A stretch of DNA of 64,000 nt from Phorcus lineatus (GCA_921293015.1 OV121081.1:71689022-71753021); one strand, 5' to 3'. Positions 44,701 to 58,499 are shown, numbered from the stretch's first letter. Numbers and translations are program-made. The notes: generated from the sequence alone by a model not told the origin.

Positions 44701-45639
44701 TGCAGGAGTTAAGTCGCTCAATAGAAGCTTTTATATGAAATCATTGAATTTTTAGATTCAACATATATACATTATGTATATCAATAATATGTTAACATTA
44801 TATCTTTACTAGTATGAAAATTATCATTTTTATATAAGTTAATTGTATTCACAATAATGTAAAGGAATACACTGTGAATGGTTTTAGTTTTTAAATTATT
44901 TTGATTTTAAAATCAATATTTGATTATATTTCCTGTGAAACAGCAATGCTTATCCTCATTACCAATGAATTCGACCGTCAAACTACTTCATTGAAAGGAA
45001 ATCAAAACAGAAAGAAATATATCTCTTGGATGACATTTAATGTATATAATGGTCGTTGTGTAATTTTGGAATAGTTTTATTATATTTTGAGTCTGTTATC
45101 GCTTTAACAAACATAATCATAATTTGACGTCCTGTAATTTCAAAATGCCTTACACATGAGGAATTCTTAATCAAAATAGTTTTTAAATCTGCTCAGTGTG
45201 ATCATCTCATCTTGGTTATTGTCATCAAATATCTAACTGTCCTCCCTAGATTTTTGTATTATTGTATATAGTATGTTGTATGATATACTCATTTAGTAAT
45301 AAAACATTCGTAAAAATCCTTTTGAATACCTATTTTGTTGATGTAAATGAAGAACTATATAAATTTGTTTTCCAGTATGTCAAATTTGTATCAAATACAA
45401 TTTTGTGTTTAAAACATACTTCTCCTTTTTTAAGACATATATATCAATTACCAGTTTGTAGATACAAACAAGTTTGTCTGGTTTGTTAAAATGATACATA
45501 TTTCCACCACATCGACAAGATTACAGACACGGATATATCTGAGAGTTTTAGAAACATCTTATCTTGTCAGCATATGACACAGGTTAACTTTTCCCAATCA
45601 GAACGACTACAAACCCGGCACGTGTATATGTATTTAAAG
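41796..45639. other. Gene-free AT-rich stretch
   Basis: No exon, RNA gene or transposon recognised. A triple CTCTGTG microrepeat occurs at about 44088-44109. Confidence 0.5.
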
Positions 45640-45960
45640 GATCGATTTCAAACGGCCTAATTTGCCTGCTTTACTCAAGCGCCGGCTCGTCCCCCGATTG
45701 ATGCGATCAAAAGACGGAAGCGAAGCGAGGAAATCAGCAACCCTATTGTGCGAGTATCTGGCTCAGGTGGCCCAGCCCATACGCTGTGTTTATTAGACTT
45801 TTCACGACACTTAAAGGCCGACATGAGCGGAAGGACTTGATGATAATCACAGGCTTCTTAGAATTGCCATCTCGCGCCATATGCTACAATCTTGTTCAGC
45901 TCGCCATTGATCAAAAGACAACATTTGCAGTATTATTAAAACAAAAAATGTGTTAAATTC
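45640..45960. promoter_or_regulatory. High-complexity non-coding block (candidate regulatory element)
   Basis: Balanced composition with many CpGs (AAGCGCCGGCTCGTCCCCCG, GGAAGCGAAGCGAGG, CATCTCGCGCC) inside an AT-rich desert. Stop codons in all frames argue against coding, and no repeat structure is visible. It looks like a conserved non-coding element; conservation itself was not tested. Confidence 0.35.
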
Positions 45961-48851
45961 TTTGATGTATTTCGAGTAGGTTTGAAAACTTTGGTAAGTG
46001 GCATTTTCTTCGTGGCACATTTCCTACAAGATAAAATGCACAAATCGCTGGCTTCACTTGGAGTGTTGGTTAATTAATGCCTTACTGTTTAATAGTGTTC
46101 ATGTTGTAAGCTCGCTTCATATCGTGCTCAGAGGTGTTACTAGAAAGAAACTCTGTTTTGGGAAGAAAATTTGTTTGATGCAACTTTTATCTTCGTTTTT
46201 CCTTTTATGAAACTTTCAGAAAATAGTTTTTTTATTTAAAAAAGGATTATCAACATGCCAACAAACAAGTCGTCTGCGATGACAAGTCTATCTTTCAAAA
46301 ATAGTTCAAAACTTAATCGTTGAAAGAAAATTTGATCGAAGTGCGACCAATAACTTTTTTTCTGATAAAACTGAATAGAATAATCGTAATAATTAAAATA
46401 TGTCAAATGAGATTATGGTGAAATCGTGTAAGCTAACCAGAGACTATGACTATTATTTCACAGTGTGAAACCGAACGAGAATCCCAACTATTTATACAAA
46501 TTACCCGTACCATCTTATTTTGTATTTTAATTTTCAACGTAGGTGTTTTAAATCATGATCAAAATCACATACATTACCACAAATAAAAGCAATGGTTATT
46601 TATTTGTAAGAGGGTAAAATCTAAACCATTATCTTCTGTAATAGCCTTGATTAGGAAGAGTTTCAGATTCAACACGATAGCATACTGTTCTGACGTCAGA
46701 TTATATGTGTCACATACTATACATTGTATAGTGTGGTACCAAGTGTTTGAGGACTCCAAAGAATTATAGACTTGTCTTCTGGTGAATGCTAATGATCCTG
46801 AGTTGTTCTCTCTCTCAAGAGAGATAAATCACACAGATTCACAACAGCGACGGTCCGTGATTATGACGTCATCAGATAATTGTTCATTACGTCACTCGCG
46901 ATCTATATGCGATCAAATTTGAATATAATGATTAATATATAAATTTAAACCAGGGACAGTTCGTTATTCCACTTTACGAAATATCGTTCTTTAAATAAAA
47001 ATATCTATTTATAGATACTTTTCCAAAGTTGAAGAAATGTTTGTAATACTTAAAAATGTAGGCAATGAAAGAACAGTATTAACATTGAGAAGTAAAAGTC
47101 TTTGATTGTACATAGACGTAAAGGAGGGTAAAGCAGTAAACAAACTGACAAGTAACAGATAGAGGAAAACGCACCTTGATAACCTGGAACAAAGGCACAT
47201 AGCTCAAATCCAAACACAATTTTATTGAATACGTTCTATGATCATCGAATATTTCATTCATAAGAGTTGAACAATCTTAAGTAGGAATTTAGATAATAGT
47301 GCCTGGCAAAAAGGCGATGAAAATTCACTGATAATGGTGTCACATATTATGCAAATCGTTCGGTATGGAGAAAAGATATCAGTCTTCTTGTGAGAGTTTG
47401 CAAGTCTCCATTATCGACACCTCAGCTGCAATCCTTAGTTTAGGACGTGTTGCTTATTCTTTAACATGTTATGTTTCAGACTTTAAGTATTTTTAGATTA
47501 AATGCAATGTGGTGTTGACAATAGTTTTCTGGTTAAATGCGTCTACACATTACTCAGTGACTAATCAATAGATCCGAAATTAATAAGTGAAAACATGCAT
47601 CGGATGCCATAGATAGATAATTCCTTTGAACAAAAATATGTAATCATGAATTTTGTTATCAACCTAGGATATGAGCTGTTTGAGTGGCATTCTAGAGGTT
47701 GTCAGTATAAGGAAGACAAGGAATATTATGGATTATCAAATACAGTACAATAAAGAAGTTGGAGAGGATATGTATGTAAAAATCGATTGTAATCGAAGTG
47801 CACAGTGCATTTGTCTGGAGCCAAAATGAATTTGCTGTGGACAAGTTTGAATATTGTAGCTTAAGTTGTGGATGCGGATCAGTGCTCACTACTCAATTGA
47901 ATAATCAGGGGTTATACGATGTAGTCCACCTCTACTATCATATTAAGTTTCGAAACTTCGGTGTACCTAAATTGCCAACGGTATTAATAATATGTCCTCA
48001 ATCGGTGAAATCTCATTTCATAGTCTGAACTTTAAAAAATCAATTTCGAGAAGTCGTAAAGAATAATTAGTTTATGATTGTGCCAATTTGATTTTAAAAT
48101 TAGGCCAGTAAGCAAATTTATTATCAGCTGTGTGAAGCAGTGTCTTCAATCTGGGCTTCCTCTGTAACGTAACTGCAAGTTATATTTGGTGTTCCAAGAC
48201 ATAATGATCCATCGAATTACCTTAGGGAGACGCTCCGTGTTTTTTCAATTTCATTTCCAAATGACAAATAAATTTACATCGAATAAAGGCATCGAAAAAA
48301 TGTCTTTTATTTGTGCAGAAGCCAACACCATACGTCCAATAAACATAATAAACTACTTATATGTCCCATCAAACATGACTATCAGATGTCTGCTTATTAT
48401 TAATGTGACTACTTGACACGCGTCTTTGTCCGGTTTTCAATCAAAGTCGCAAATTCAAACCTTCAAATTGTCATTTTACTACACCGATAAGCTTTAAAAT
48501 GATAATTTTCAGAAACAGCGGATACTCCTCGATGAGATTACACCAGATGATTTCACTTTAGTATCTCTTTAAAAAATGGATAACAAATTGTATCAATTAG
48601 CAAAATTATATATCATGATTAAAAAGTTCCTATTTGTGAATTAAGAACATAGTAATTTATAAATGATACTAAAAGCCGGCGGCAGAGATCGTGTTATTAT
48701 TAAGTATTGATAGCTAGCTACACTTCTACGTAATTGAGCCTTTAGAGTATACGAGAGTTGTCCCATAAGTATAGCTATGTGAAGTTGACAACGATACAAC
48801 GATGCAGATGTTGAATGTTTTAATTTTGCTCTAAGTATCTTTCATCATTCA
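45961..48851. other. Gene-free, two CRE octamers
   Basis: TGACGTCA is present at 46691-46698 and 46864-46871, 173 bases apart. A TCTCTC/GAGAGA hairpin lies near 46808-46823. No gene is recognised. Confidence 0.45.
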
Positions 48852-48960
48852 GGAACTAGATTTTCAAAGTTCTCTTAGTGCTAAGATAATCGTAAGCATA
48901 AGTGAATGGATTCTTCTTACGACAAACTTTATGCTAAGAGAGCTTCGAAAATCTATGTCC
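48852..48960. mobile_element. MITE-like element with about 50-bp inverted arms
   Basis: The left arm (48852-48903) reads GAACTAGATTTTCAAAGTTC, TCTTAGTGCTAAGA and so on. The right arm (48912-48960), reverse complemented, reads GGACATAGATTTTCGAAGCT, CTCTTAGCATAAAG. Arms agree at most positions around a loop of about 8 bases. No ORF. This fits a short non-autonomous foldback or MITE DNA element; the target-site duplication is unclear. Confidence 0.72.
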
Positions 48961-50149
48961 TTGTTCTGTTATATTTCAGTATCAGGATCCGTTTATAGTT
49001 TGATACCCTCGAAAACATCCAACTGATCAGCAATAAATCTTTACATTGTTTTCGACATATCTTACATAGACTTTTTACGTAGACATTGCAAACACGAGCC
49101 ATTTTGAATGGGTGTGTTCTGTTTGAGTTTTGATTATGAATTGAAATCATAACATACTTATACGAATAGAATTCAACTGACATAAATGCAAGGCATACCA
49201 TTATACGAGAGGTTCAAAAGGAAATACAGTTTAGGTTTTATTTTAAAAGTTGCAGATATATTACCCCACTGTGCAAGGATGACAACTCTGCCCTAGAGCT
49301 TATTAACTAGATGTGTGAAAAAAACGTGCTGTGACTTTGCTAAGTCGACTACTTATTGGCACCCCTCGTATCAAATACAAGCTTCAGTTCTGACTCCATC
49401 GCCTCGACCTTCTAAGTAAACTTACTTTCAACTGACCAATGGTCAGGTTGTCGTATAGGCTTTTAGTGGTGAAAATTTAAATCACGGATACCGGCTTTAT
49501 TTCTGTTCAAACAAAGATCACCTTTCTTCTGTCTCAATATAAAGCTATATGTGCACATCGCACACGTGAAGGAACTCTTGTCTATTGGACGGGAAAACGG
49601 GTACAGACTGAGAGCTCTGTTTGAAACAAGGTAGTTGACAATATACTCACTGACTGCAACCAAAATAGACTAGATGGTTTTCTACACTACTTCACTTTAA
49701 GCCGATGGGAAACCTTACCAGGGATATGGTGTTGTAGCTGTGTATCTAATTTCAAAAGATATATTTTTGAAATTTAATAACCTTTGGATGTACTTTTTGT
49801 TGTTCGTCTCTCATAACTTTTAACGGAGTGGCTCGTTTTAATATAGTAAATATATGTTTTTAATATCACTTAAGATGAGACTTGAGTATACAATCTGTCA
49901 GCCTATGAGTTGTGTAACTTGAAAGATTGAGCTCTGAAAAACGGATGTATGGATACACGAATGACAGAAATCAGCGATTATCTGACATGTTTGAGTTCAT
50001 TATTCCAGATCTCGTCTTTAAGTATTGATATTCGCCCTTGTCTACAATTCAAAATATCTACCGTATTGACATATGTGTTCATTAGAATTGAAGTATAAGT
50101 GAGTTCCTATGACCATTTCTCATTGATTTGCAGTGGAACTTCTAAATGA
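48961..50149. other. Gene-free, nothing recognised
   Basis: AT-rich DNA without recognisable exon or repeat. Confidence 0.5.
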
Positions 50150-51150
50150 ACAGCAGACAAATCAAGCGCGTTTAAAAGTCAATTTCACAAACTGTTGTTA
50201 TTACGGCTTCGTTACAGCAGTTAAACCCATTCTTCATGGCGACTAATTCATTAATCCTGTTTGTGTGTCCAGCCGAGTACACATTGCATACGTCACATTA
50301 TCATATTGCATTGGACCACATCCCCACTCGGTATCAAATTATAAAGATAGATTAAAACACATCATTTAGATATTAATCCTTGATAAAACTACCGGAAGCG
50401 TTTCAACAGCCGAGCGGTACCGGAAGCCGAGGAATTAAGCAAAGGTTTACTTTTCAATCGAACTTAACATCATAAAGTGTGATATTCCCTTGAGGCGGCG
50501 CAATCACCAAATTGCCTGAATTTAGCGTGAGTTTGTTGTGGCTAGCGAGGCCAACAATATGATTAACAGCGAATATCCGGACCAACATCCCCTTCAGAAA
50601 TCTACCGGTTTTCAACGGAAGTCAATCCAATCTAGGAAAGCTTTTTCCTTTCCATTAATCAATCGCATCTAACTCGGCAGGTATTTTCTGTCGATTTCGC
50701 CGACCGCTTTTGTCTGTGATTACGGGTTTAACGGTAGAGACATCTGGTCAATTACGCGTCTATCGCATGGCTATCTAAGCGCATGACGTGCGATCATCAA
50801 CGTAATTAATTTCATCCGTATTTTCTATATGTAACAACCATGGGCTGATTAGCAACTGTCTTCAAAAGACAGTCAACGTCGGAAGTTAGCCGACTGACAA
50901 CTTGCAATTGACGGCAATTTACGAACGAATAACAAGCCGAGATTTTCGCTTAAGTCGAATTGATTTCCGGGATGCGCTCGAGGCTTGTCTTTGATGACAG
51001 ATTGAGATCCCCCTACTTCCTCCCCGTGAAACATACAATTGGCAATTTCAGTGCGTGATTGGGGAAAGGAGCGACACAAACAACAGTGCACGGAGCTGCC
51101 AGGAGCTAGGGGAAGTCAAGTGGCAAATAGACTCCTCGCAGCGTCTAGCA
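50150..51150. promoter_or_regulatory. Large high-complexity non-coding block
   Basis: About 1 kb with balanced composition. It carries homeodomain-type words (AATTCATTAATCC at about 50246, CGTAATTAATTTC at about 50801, CCATTAATCAATCGC at about 50654) and a TCF-like GCAAAGG (about 50440). Frames are broken and no repeat is visible. In animal genomes such blocks in gene deserts are often conserved enhancers; that is inference. Confidence 0.35.
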
Positions 51151-51954
51151 CACAGAACTTTCAGGATGAGTAAAAGATCCCAAATTCCGAGTAATTATCC
51201 CTAAACGAAATAGTTAAAAGTTTTCTTTTAGACTTGTGGCTGTTAGGCTAACTTGATGATATGGCTATCCTGAGGGATGGTGTGAAAGAACTGATGTTGT
51301 CAAATCTTCAAAACTTCATTTGTTAATTCGTTTTTGAGAAACATAACTTGATATCAATTTTCTTTCTGAAGAACATATTACACTATCGATTTCCAAGTCA
51401 GCACATTTCGAAGTTTTGAATCATTTACATAATTGTGTAGTAAATATTGCAATCAACAAAACACTTCTTGGCATGAGGAATATTGAGTAAACGTGCTTCA
51501 TATAATTATGTTCAGATTGCTGGTGAATACTTTTTTTAAATCATAAAAGAAAAATGTATTGATTTGTTGTCTTAATCACATTAGTTCCGCTTTCAAATGC
51601 CTAATGTGTCTAGATATTACTCATTAATAACCACAGGCCAACTTGAGACATATTCCTGAAACATTAACTAATGAATGATCATAACAAACTGTAAGAAACA
51701 CGAAAGTCATATCGAAATTAATGAGTCCATATTCATTTGATTTGATCAACTAGGCGTTCACTCTATTGTCACGGTTTTCTTATAACCGTAAATGTAGAAA
51801 CATAACAATAAGTTGATTATGATAAAATAAATAGATTTTTTATGAAATGATATTAAGATAAAAATTGTTAGTACGCTGATCTGATCATTCTTTTACATTC
51901 AACTTTAATTCAATTTTAATTCAACTAAGGCAATGATTTTGCAATACAGTTGGT
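51151..51954. other. Gene-free, AT-rich
   Basis: Nothing recognised. Confidence 0.5.
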
Positions 51955-52062
51955 GAGGCTTTGAGGTTGAGTGGTTAAACTGTGACATTCAGTGCCAGCG
52001 AAAGGTGTTAACTTTGAGGATGTGAGTTCGAATCCTGCAATGGACTCGACCCTATAAAGTGC
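51955..52062 (+). repeat. tRNA-derived SINE head
   Basis: GAGGTTGAGTGGTTAAACTG supplies an A-box-like word and GAGTTCGAATCCTGC a B box about 55 bases later, the spacing of a tRNA-like pol III promoter. Cloverleaf stems are poor and the region between is too long for a standard tRNA without variable arm, so this is a SINE head, from a different family than the copy at 3840-4190. The tail is not obvious. Confidence 0.6.
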
Positions 52063-52269
52063 AAGAATATATGAGGGATATAAATCAAAACTATCATTAC
52101 CTCATATTGTGATAACCCTGTTCCTTTCATAAATGTACATTTCCTTCATTTTAATTTTTGTAATCATCATCTACATGTACAGATAATAATAACAGTTTCA
52201 TCAATCATCTTTCTTAGTTATCCTAAAATCAGCCCTCCTGCTGTTACGTCGGTGATTTCAAATTGTTAT
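52063..52269. other. Non-coding spacer
   Basis: Short AT-rich stretch between the SINE head and the 22-bp array; nothing recognised. Confidence 0.5.
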
Positions 52270-52563
52270 AACTAGTTTCTAGTCTGCTATAACTAGTTTT
52301 CTAGCCTGCTAAAACTAGTTTTCTAGTCTACTATAACTAGTTTTCTAGTCTGCTATAACTAGTTTCTAGTCTGCTATAACTAGTTTTCTAGCCTGCTAAA
52401 ACTAGTTTTCTAGTCTACTATAACTAGTTTTCTAGCCTGCTAAAACTAGTTTTCTAGTTTGCTATAACTAGTTTTCTAGCCTGCTAAAACTAGTTTTCTA
52501 GTCTACTATAACTAGTTTTCTAGTCTGCTATAACTAGTTTTCTAGTCTGCTATAACTAGTTTT
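52270..52563. repeat. 22-bp minisatellite with alternating variants
   Basis: About 13 units built on CTATAACTAGTTTTCTAG plus a TCTG, TCTA or CCTG joint. Two alleles (GCTATAACTAG and GCTAAAACTAG) alternate, giving a higher-order pattern of about 66-110 bases. Each unit carries the palindromes ACTAGT and CTAG. Confidence 0.95.
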
Positions 52564-53539
52564 CCAATTGTAGTAGTGAGGGTGGGGGTCGTCTTCGGAT
52601 GAAATGTTCAGACATCATGGATCAGAACATGGAAACAAATTTCAGAAGTTGGAGCCAATTTTTTTCATTTTAAGCCCAACGAGGAGGACGATTTCTAATG
52701 ATTGTGGTATGGAAATTTAACGGGTTTTTCACTCTATCATGTATCTCATAAAAGACCAATGAGCTACAGAAGCCATGGACAATATTTCTTATGTTTTTAT
52801 TATGTCAAATTTGGTAATGTTATACGACGCAAATATGGAATGTTTTCTTGTTGATTTAAATGTTTCTCTTTCCTGTATTCAAATATGGACCCAACCTAGC
52901 TACTTTGGATATCATGTACACCATTCTTACACGAGTTGATTTAGATATATATAACCGTTGCTTGTCATGGAGGGTCTTTTTTTATCGACGAATGTTATAT
53001 TTTCTATCAGCACGGGGCTGTAATGTATCATTAATTTTTCATTTAAAGTCATTCTTTTTCAGTAACCGTTCAAGTTATCTTTGGCAGTGATCTGACTTGA
53101 ATATAACTTTGCGACGCCATCAGCAAGGTCACGTCATGAACCTAATGACGTCAAGATACACGAAGCTTTGTCGACTGTCCTCTCATTAAAGTTTCAGTTA
53201 ACGTGTTTTCAAATTCTATAACCATTAACACATTTTGAAATTCAAACTATACTATACCACTTCTTTGAAACGAAATGACCATTACAAAAAAGGCATCAAA
53301 GGCGCAGTTTTTAAAATAATTGAAATGGTTTATTTTTGGTTTGACAAAATGTCATCGAACACGTTTACAATTAATTCAGAGACATTTTTTCTTCTGCACC
53401 TCAATATTCTTTTCTCTCTCTAAACTAGTTAATCAAGTCAATGTTCTCCTGCCGCTACCAAATCAAGCATGGCATTCAACATTAAGAATCTTCCTACAAG
53501 TAAAAACCAGACTTATTTACTCGTTTCTACAATGATGCA
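52564..53539. other. Gene-free, one CRE octamer
   Basis: TGACGTCA at 53146-53153. Open frames at 52860-53090 and 53235-53535 show no domain or splice support. Confidence 0.45.
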
Positions 53540-54330
53540 AATAAAAAACCTCTGCCATTTAGAAGCCTGTCGTTAGCATCTAAATGAAAACGAAACGTAT
53601 TAACAGACTTTAAACAAAAGGTCGGTGGCGATTAATACTTTATGATTTCATTAATTTGCCCATATCAAGAAAGAATAATGGCATCGAGCACTATTCCAGG
53701 GGGGATTTTTGTCAATTGTTTCCCCATTCGTTCCGAGACAAGTAAATGTCAACTAAGTAAATTAGACAACGCTTTAGTCTGTGTATTAGTAGTATTCCCT
53801 AAACAACGATGACTCGACACGCTTATCCGTACGACTAATTTCAGTTGTGCTGTCCCCGTACGTCGTCTGTGGTATTCACTGGCGATGCGGTTTGCTTTCC
53901 CTGTGAGTTAATTTCCGATTGAGCTATAATGCCTTATTTGTTATTTCCACTGACGTCAGGCTTGTTTGGTCGCTCAATTAAATAACTGCTAATGTCGTGA
54001 ATATATTTCCTGCAGGTTCACTGATTACTCTCCACATCCCCACGGCACAGTTGATTATTTTATTTCTTTGTCTTAATTTCCTGTTTTATTAAAACATCAA
54101 GTCCCTTTAGACTCGCAATGTCATTTGTAACAGCCACATAATCATGCTGATTGCCTGTAGTTAATTCTAATGGGTGCGATATCATAACGTTATGATCTTC
54201 TCGAATGGTTAAGCGCCTCTGTAAGAAAGCCATGATAAAGAATTAAACCATCTATGGCTACCTCCGCCATTCTTGACAGCTAAGCTAAGTGCTTTCACAT
54301 TTCCACGCAGAGGTTTTAGTATGCGTTCAT
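53540..54330. promoter_or_regulatory. High-complexity non-coding block
   Basis: Balanced composition, broken frames, TGACGTCA at 53951-53958, and homeodomain-type words (CGATTAATAC, CATTAATTTGCC, CAATTAAATAACTGC, TAGTTAATTC). Candidate enhancer cluster on appearance only. Confidence 0.35.
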
Positions 54331-54929
54331 CTCTGCCAAGGCGATCACTAGAAATGTCATTTTACCAATATTACTTCAATGCTTCTTTGATTAAGGCCAC
54401 GTCGCCAGTCATTTTGACATTTTTGAAATGGCGAATATTGGTTGTTATGTACATTTTTATTATCAAGACAGTGTCAGCCTTTGATTAAACACAAACCGAT
54501 GTATTCCACCAGTTTCCACAGAGAGCATTCTGTAAGCAAAGAGACTTTAAACTTTTCTGACGAGTAATACATATGATAACAAATGTTTGTCGTCACTTTT
54601 GTGTTTTGAAAATTGTATTTAAGCAAAAGAACATTTTTAACTTATCTTTCGAAATATATCACTCAAATGACTAAAATGTTACAGTATAAAGAGTATTAAA
54701 CACATTAAGCAATGTCATTCCGGTTATCATTTGTATCATTGAATTAAAGAATTAAAAAAATGGATGGCGATATTTCAAATAATTATTTTCTATGATGCGA
54801 AACAACAATTTTGCATTTGATAACAAAATATATTTGATTTTTATGATCACCCGATCATTAACATGTGCTAACTACTAATTAAACAACATAACAACGACGA
54901 ATCGTGACAAATTAATCGTTAGTTTGAAC
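54331..54929. other. Gene-free, AT-rich
   Basis: Nothing recognised. Confidence 0.5.
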
Positions 54930-55720
54930 CATCATAACTAAGCATGCATGTGAATAAGAAGCCTCGCTGGAGATCGTTGGCCTCTACTCATTCCCCTAAA
55001 ATCCTCCTCGGCGTCTTCGCAAACACTGCTGACCCCGGACAATATGCTGCTGGAAGGAGGGGGAGGGGCAGGACTCCCTCAGGGGGTCACCTTTACTCAA
55101 GCTTTACTCAGCGGGAGCACATTTTCACCCCAGTCATTAAATATTTATACCAGCTTAAGGTCTTGTGCCAAAATAGGCGCCAAAAGCTTAATATTCGTGG
55201 GAATATCCATTTAGTAAATTAAAATTGATTAAACGTTATGCATTGTCACTTGCGGATGGAGTCTTGTTGTTAACAAGTATTGCTTGGGACGTGGCGGGCC
55301 GTGACGTTGTATCAGGAGACGTCTTAAAGGGACGGATGAAGCTGAATCATAAGTCGGCAAGCATTGCAATCATATTATAACTGCAAACTCCAGAGGAGCA
55401 CATTGCCATATGCACGATGATCTGTTATTTCGGTTATAAATCTCTCTCGCTTGTAGAAAGCTGTATTTGCATGTTGTATGGAAGAGAATGCCACGAGACC
55501 TTTGTTTCAGGCCAGTGCTCTTTAATCTAGTAAGTGCCGCCCGAGATGAGATGGATGTCGTGTTTATGAAGCGACTGTTGGCACATCTACATGTAGTGTA
55601 TAGTGTCTAGAGTTCATATACATGGGGCGGAGTCGTGATCAGGTGTTATCTTATAGGCAGGCCTGCGAGGGGATAGCGTCGGCAGAGACACTGTGGCACG
55701 GAATATCGGTGCGTAAAAAA
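54930..55720. promoter_or_regulatory. High-complexity, GC-richer non-coding block
   Basis: Contains GGAAGGAGGGGGAGGGGCAG near 55055, GACGTGGCGGGCCGTGACG near 55289 and a following GGAGACGTC. A 92-codon open frame (54944-55222) has no recognisable domain and no splice support. It could be a CNE or an unannotated exon or promoter. Confidence 0.3.
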
Positions 55721-56499
55721 CATTTGTAAATTGTAATCAATTAAGTTAGTATTCGAGAACTTATCCAATGAAGACGATATGAGCCGCTGTTACTAGGAGA
55801 GTTACTGATGTAGAGAAATGACGGAGATACAGTTGTAACGTAAGAGTTCTAAAAGAGTCTGTAATAATAAATGGTTGTCACTGAAAATACATAGCAGGTG
55901 AACTTTGCAACTTTAAATACACAGAAACAACTGTTTGAGGTTGAGATGGTTGAAGTTGAGATGGCCCGAAACTAGTCGCTAATCAAGGGCTAGAAACCTT
56001 TGATTTCTTTGATAAACAAATATCGACACAAACCATAAATGATGCGGAGTTACATAATAGTTTTATTGTAATTCAGGAGTTGTGGTAATAATTCTACATT
56101 GGAAAGGTTTTAGTCTACTTTTGTTAGGAATTTTTCGGAACAATGTTTGCTCATAAGAAAGAAACGAAAGAAAGAAGAGTTTTACCTCGCAATTGTAGTT
56201 AACACATGTAAAGTGTCCTGAACGATACTAAATTCAATTTGTCATTTTTACGAGGCATATGAATATATGAATCAAATGCTTGATAACGGTATAAGGATCT
56301 ATACCGAATCGTCGCCACTGTGTAGTAAAGAAATTGTATATCCATATATTATTGTCGTCCTTATATAAATATATTTCAACTTTTTAAAAATCGTTCCAAA
56401 CGAATGTAATTTCACCACGACACCTTATTCAAAAAAAGTACATGTGCACAATATCGTACTAATCAGAAATCATTTTCTACCATCAAAGGGACATGTTTT
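55721..56499. other. Gene-free, AT-rich
   Basis: Nothing recognised. Confidence 0.5.
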
Positions 56500-56930
56500 G
56501 TTTCAATCAACATTGTTATGGATCCTTCAGCTTCTCAGTTGCTTAAGCGGCTCGTTGAGAAGACGTCGGATTAAACTTCTGATCATTGAGCATGCGCGCC
56601 ACCTGACACCCGTATTAAATTCGGGACTGGAAAATAAACGAAACACGATTCTCTATATTCATCATTATGAAAATTAAAACGAAATTAAATTTTCTTGTAG
56701 CAATTCAAAGCTGTGTAGAGAAAAGAGGGAACTCGATCCAAACGATGCAGACGGGGAGTAATGTGTGATTAGTTTTTGAAACCTGAAACTGCGATGAGCG
56801 TCTGAGTCTTGTTTTCACTCCTCGTCCACACAGAAGCATCGGTGCTTTGATATATAATACACGACTCGTCCTCCCAGTGATTAAGGGTCCGACTTACGAC
56901 AATAACTCATATTTGGAAGCGTTGTCATTG
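56500..56930. promoter_or_regulatory. High-complexity non-coding block
   Basis: CpG-containing words (TTAAGCGGCTCGTTGAGAAG, GCATGCGCGCCACCTG) and TAAT/ATTA motifs (GTGATTAAGG, TTGATTAGTC) in balanced sequence, with no coherent frame. Confidence 0.3.
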
Positions 56931-58499
56931 ATTAGTCATATGCAGAACTGACACAATGAATTAATTTTCTTCCATTAACGAAATTTTCTTTTATGATTAT
57001 TTAAAAAGGGTTACAATGTTTTATGCATTGTAAACGAAATACTTTTTAGCATTCTATGATAAAATTAGCTTCAAGTTTTATATACGAAATAGTGTTCCAT
57101 TTACATGTACGAACATATTTGAGGGATCGTAAATGAAACATTTAACAAGGAATGAAGAACTGACACAATGAACGAAATAACAAAACAATTAATGAACATT
57201 GATATATGTTTATATGTTTATTTTGGACTTTTTAAAACGAATTACTGTTATGCATTTTCTTATCTTATACAGTTTCAGCTTTTATGAACAAAATACTGTT
57301 CGACTTACTTTTTTGGACAAAAAGGTGTGCCATGCATCAAACACATATTTACGACAAAGGAAAATAAAACCCAGAAGAAAATTCCTTTTGCTTAATTGAC
57401 AAAAATTTAATTCAATTCAACTTAACTTTTTGGCGTATGTCTCAAGAACGTATCCTTTTTATAACTTGTCATTTAAAACCTTATTTTACGGTTCATAAAT
57501 GAAACAATCTTATCAATTTGATAAACTCTGAAACCTCTTAAAACTATTATTGTGGTTTCATAAACAAATCATTGTTGTAAGTTTTACAAATAAAATTTGC
57601 ATTTCGGGCTAAACGTGTCAAATTGGCCCGTATGTCAGGTAATATTTTCTGCACTCTTTTATGATTGGATGCTGTTATCGATACGTGAATTGTCATAAAA
57701 TGATTAAAGTACGTATTAATGCGTACATACGCTGTTTCGCGAGCAAGTTACAAACGGCTCTCTGTTTTTTTGTGGTATGGTTGTGGCAAATAAAATTTGC
57801 AATAACAGGACCAAGCTTCCCTGTTGTTTCAATTAGAGTTGACGGGTATAAGTCTTATTCTGAACTAAAAAAGTGTAGGAAAGTGAGTGTTAAGTGAAAA
57901 TCCAGTCTGTCCATTTGGCCCGCTACGCATGTAGTAAATCTTCATCTTGCCTTTCTTTGAGTGGAATAAAGGAGTTGGTTTGATGATGAAGTACAATGTC
58001 TTTGGATTTACCATTCTTTATTGCTAAGTGATGCGACGTTGAAAATCATACTTTTGTACACCAGAAAGTTTCATCTCTTTGCAATGAAGAAGTTGTAAAT
58101 CCATAGAAATTATAATTATTCCTATCTTGTCTTGTCAATTATGGTTTGGTAAAGACATTTGCTCATATAAGTAGCGAAGGGAGAATACCTACAAATTTAC
58201 AATTCACTACACCAAAAAATCGAGATTCATAAGTAAACAGCTGTTTAAGATATAAGTACCCAGTGGGAAACACAGGATTTGTTGAACAAGTGGATCTATT
58301 TTGTCTAAACATTGTTGAACGTCAGTCTGATATTATGAAACACTGCATTGATCATCATTTTAGATAACCTTTGGACAAAGAAAATTAATCTTAATCAAAA
58401 TGGGCTTTGTCCTAAAATGAAAGTTTTTGGTTAAGAAGTGAAAATTGAAGATGAATAAATAGCCAAGTTTAGGTAGATAGGTTATGTAATTATAAAGCA
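56931..58499. other. Gene-free; faint diverged repetition
   Basis: AGAACTGACACAATGAA occurs at about 56944 and 57161, and ACGAAAT-ACTG-like words recur between 56980 and 57320, suggesting an old diverged array. A 78-codon open frame at 57661-57897 has no recognisable domain. Confidence 0.35.
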
